NCBI RefSeq assembly: GCF_021389935.1
Contig: NZ_CP089979.1
Span: forward strand, 539,001 to 603,000
DNA length: 64,000 nucleotides
Direction of reading: 5' to 3'
Origin: Fulvivirga ligni
Lineage (GTDB): Bacteria > Bacteroidota > Bacteroidia > Cytophagales > Cyclobacteriaceae
Positions 63,191 to 64,000 of the stretch are shown piece by piece. Position 1 is the first letter of the stretch; each line of letters begins with the position of its first letter. Under the pieces are notes generated by a model, which ran no database searches, was not told where the DNA came from, and saw only the letters and a program-made list of their open reading frames with translations. The position numbers and the translations under genes are program-made.

Positions 63191-64000
63191 ATGACTTTAA
63201 TTCAATTCGAATATATAATTGCCGTTGATAATTACAGACATTTTGGGAAAGCTGCTGAGTCGTGCTTTGTTACACAGCCGACTTTAAGTATGCAGATTCA
63301 AAAACTGGAAGATCAATTAGGTGTATTAATATTTGATAGAAGTAAGCAGCCAGTAGCACCCACTGATTTAGGTAAGAGAATTATTGAGCAAGCAAGACTT
63401 GCACTCCATGAATCAAAAAAAATACAGGAACTTGTAGCTGAGGAAAAAGGCGAAGTAGCTGGTGAAGTGAGGATTGGGATAATACCAACATTAAGTCCTT
63501 ATCTATTACCGCTATTTATTAACAGCTTTATTGAAAACTATCCGAATGTTAGGATTAAGGTAGAAGAGCTTAAAACACAAGAGGTAGTAAAAAAACTGAA
63601 TAATAGCCAGCTAGATATTGGAGTAATAGTAACACCACTGAATGATCCTAACCTGGTGACTAAACCAATATTCTATGAGGAGTTTTACGGTTACGTCTCG
63701 CACAGGAGCAGTTTATTTAATGAAAAAACACTTCATGTAGAAGCCTTACCAGCTAATGAAATCTGGCTTCTAAATGAAGGCCATTGTTTTAGAGATCAAG
63801 TACTAAACCTCTGCCATTCTTATCAGGATAAAGACACCCAATTTAAGTATGAAAGCGGCTCTTTAGAAGCCCTCAAAAAAATTGTGGATAAGAACGGTGG
63901 TTTCACATTACTACCAGAATTGGCCACCCTAGATTTTGACAAGGCCAGTAAGAATAAACTGAGGAATTTTGAAGATCCGAAACCTGTGAGAGAAGTATCT
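63191..64000 (+). CDS. oxyR: OxyR-type LysR regulator, partial
   Basis: The gene runs off the right edge; 270 codons are visible from the ATG at 63191. The N-terminal helix-turn-helix (LIQFEYIIAVDNYRHFGKAA; CFVTQPTLSMQIQKLEDQLG) is of LysR type. The substrate domain carries NEGHCFRDQVLNLCHSYQ, in which the two Cys match the redox pair of OxyR (the GHC-RDQ motif and a second Cys about nine residues later), followed by SGSLEALKKIV and GGFTLLPELA. This supports a peroxide sensor that forms a disulphide. The upstream intergenic region is divergent from the Cys/Pro-tailed protein gene. Confidence 0.9.
   Translation, partial: MTLIQFEYIIAVDNYRHFGKAAESCFVTQPTLSMQIQKLEDQLGVLIFDRSKQPVAPTDLGKRIIEQARLALHESKKIQELVAEEKGEVAGEVRIGIIPTLSPYLLPLFINSFIENYPNVRIKVEELKTQEVVKKLNNSQLDIGVIVTPLNDPNLVTKPIFYEEFYGYVSHRSSLFNEKTLHVEALPANEIWLLNEGHCFRDQVLNLCHSYQDKDTQFKYESGSLEALKKIVDKNGGFTLLPELATLDFDKASKNKLRNFEDPKPVREVS

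Noticed and set aside
1-64000. tRNA, rRNA, CRISPR array or prophage
   Set aside because: No cloverleaf-like segment, rRNA-like stretch, regularly spaced repeat or phage gene was seen on either strand.

Overview
The window looks like an ordinary chromosomal stretch from a Bacteroidota bacterium of the Cytophagales type (Fulvivirga/Marivirga-like; placement is inference). Supporting signs are the low G+C, TAnnTTTG promoter -7 boxes, near absence of Shine-Dalgarno sequences, the gldD/gldE gliding genes, a GH3-family acyl-adenylate protein, a Bacteroidota-type Na+/solute symporter with its DUF4212 subunit, and the conserved order mutY-ssb-gldE-gldD next to HU/TPR/tiny basic protein/rng. About 62 protein genes were found. 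I saw no rRNA, tRNA, CRISPR array, prophage or complete insertion sequence.

Layout. 1-5.7 kb (minus strand): a solute-uptake and sensing block with an outer-membrane porin, DUF4212 subunit, SSS symporter, a small membrane protein and an SSS-type sensor kinase cut off by the window start. 5.7-9.5 kb: an orphan InsA-like zinc-ribbon/HTH protein, a GlxA-type regulator and three secreted proteins. 9.5-11.8 kb: an OmpR-type two-component pair. 11.9-28.2 kb: housekeeping genes (desaturase, mutS, SpoU methyltransferase, fumC, recJ, lptB, GH3, plsY) mixed with a subtilase and a LytS/LytTR pair with a LiaF-like protein. 28.3-44 kb: a giant exported protein, then prmA, tpiA, recG, gldD, gldE, ssb, mutY; divergently HU, TPR protein, a 29-residue mS38/AURKAIP1-like ribosomal protein, and rng. 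44-50.6 kb: htrA, hsp20, a YwqK-like lipoprotein, aldo/keto reductase, SRPBCC protein, a sigma factor/88-aa protein/ClpP operon, and a thioredoxin. 50.7-58.7 kb: a Band-7 protein, a TonB operon headed by a frameshifted ECF sigma factor, a zinc metalloprotease and a ModF-like double ATPase. 58.7-64 kb: rluA, an atypical receiver, a NarL-type cascade with a membrane protein and a Cys/Pro-tailed small protein, and an OxyR gene cut off by the window end.

The points I find most unusual are: (1) the small protein with a CCPPDC-type tail immediately upstream of a membrane protein/kinase/regulator cascade; (2) a sigma factor, anti-sigma-like protein and ClpP paralogue in one overlapping operon; (3) a receiver domain whose phospho-acceptor aspartate is replaced by cysteine, next to a cluster of perfect palindromes; (4) an apparent one-base insertion in an A-tract at the normal mutS start, and another in an ECF sigma gene; (5) a long hairpin between the tiny ribosomal protein gene and rng; (6) a full Shine-Dalgarno before hsp20, rare in this phylum; (7) an orphan InsA-like protein with two direct repeats at its start codon. 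Functional statements come from recognised motifs and family knowledge; no database search was possible.
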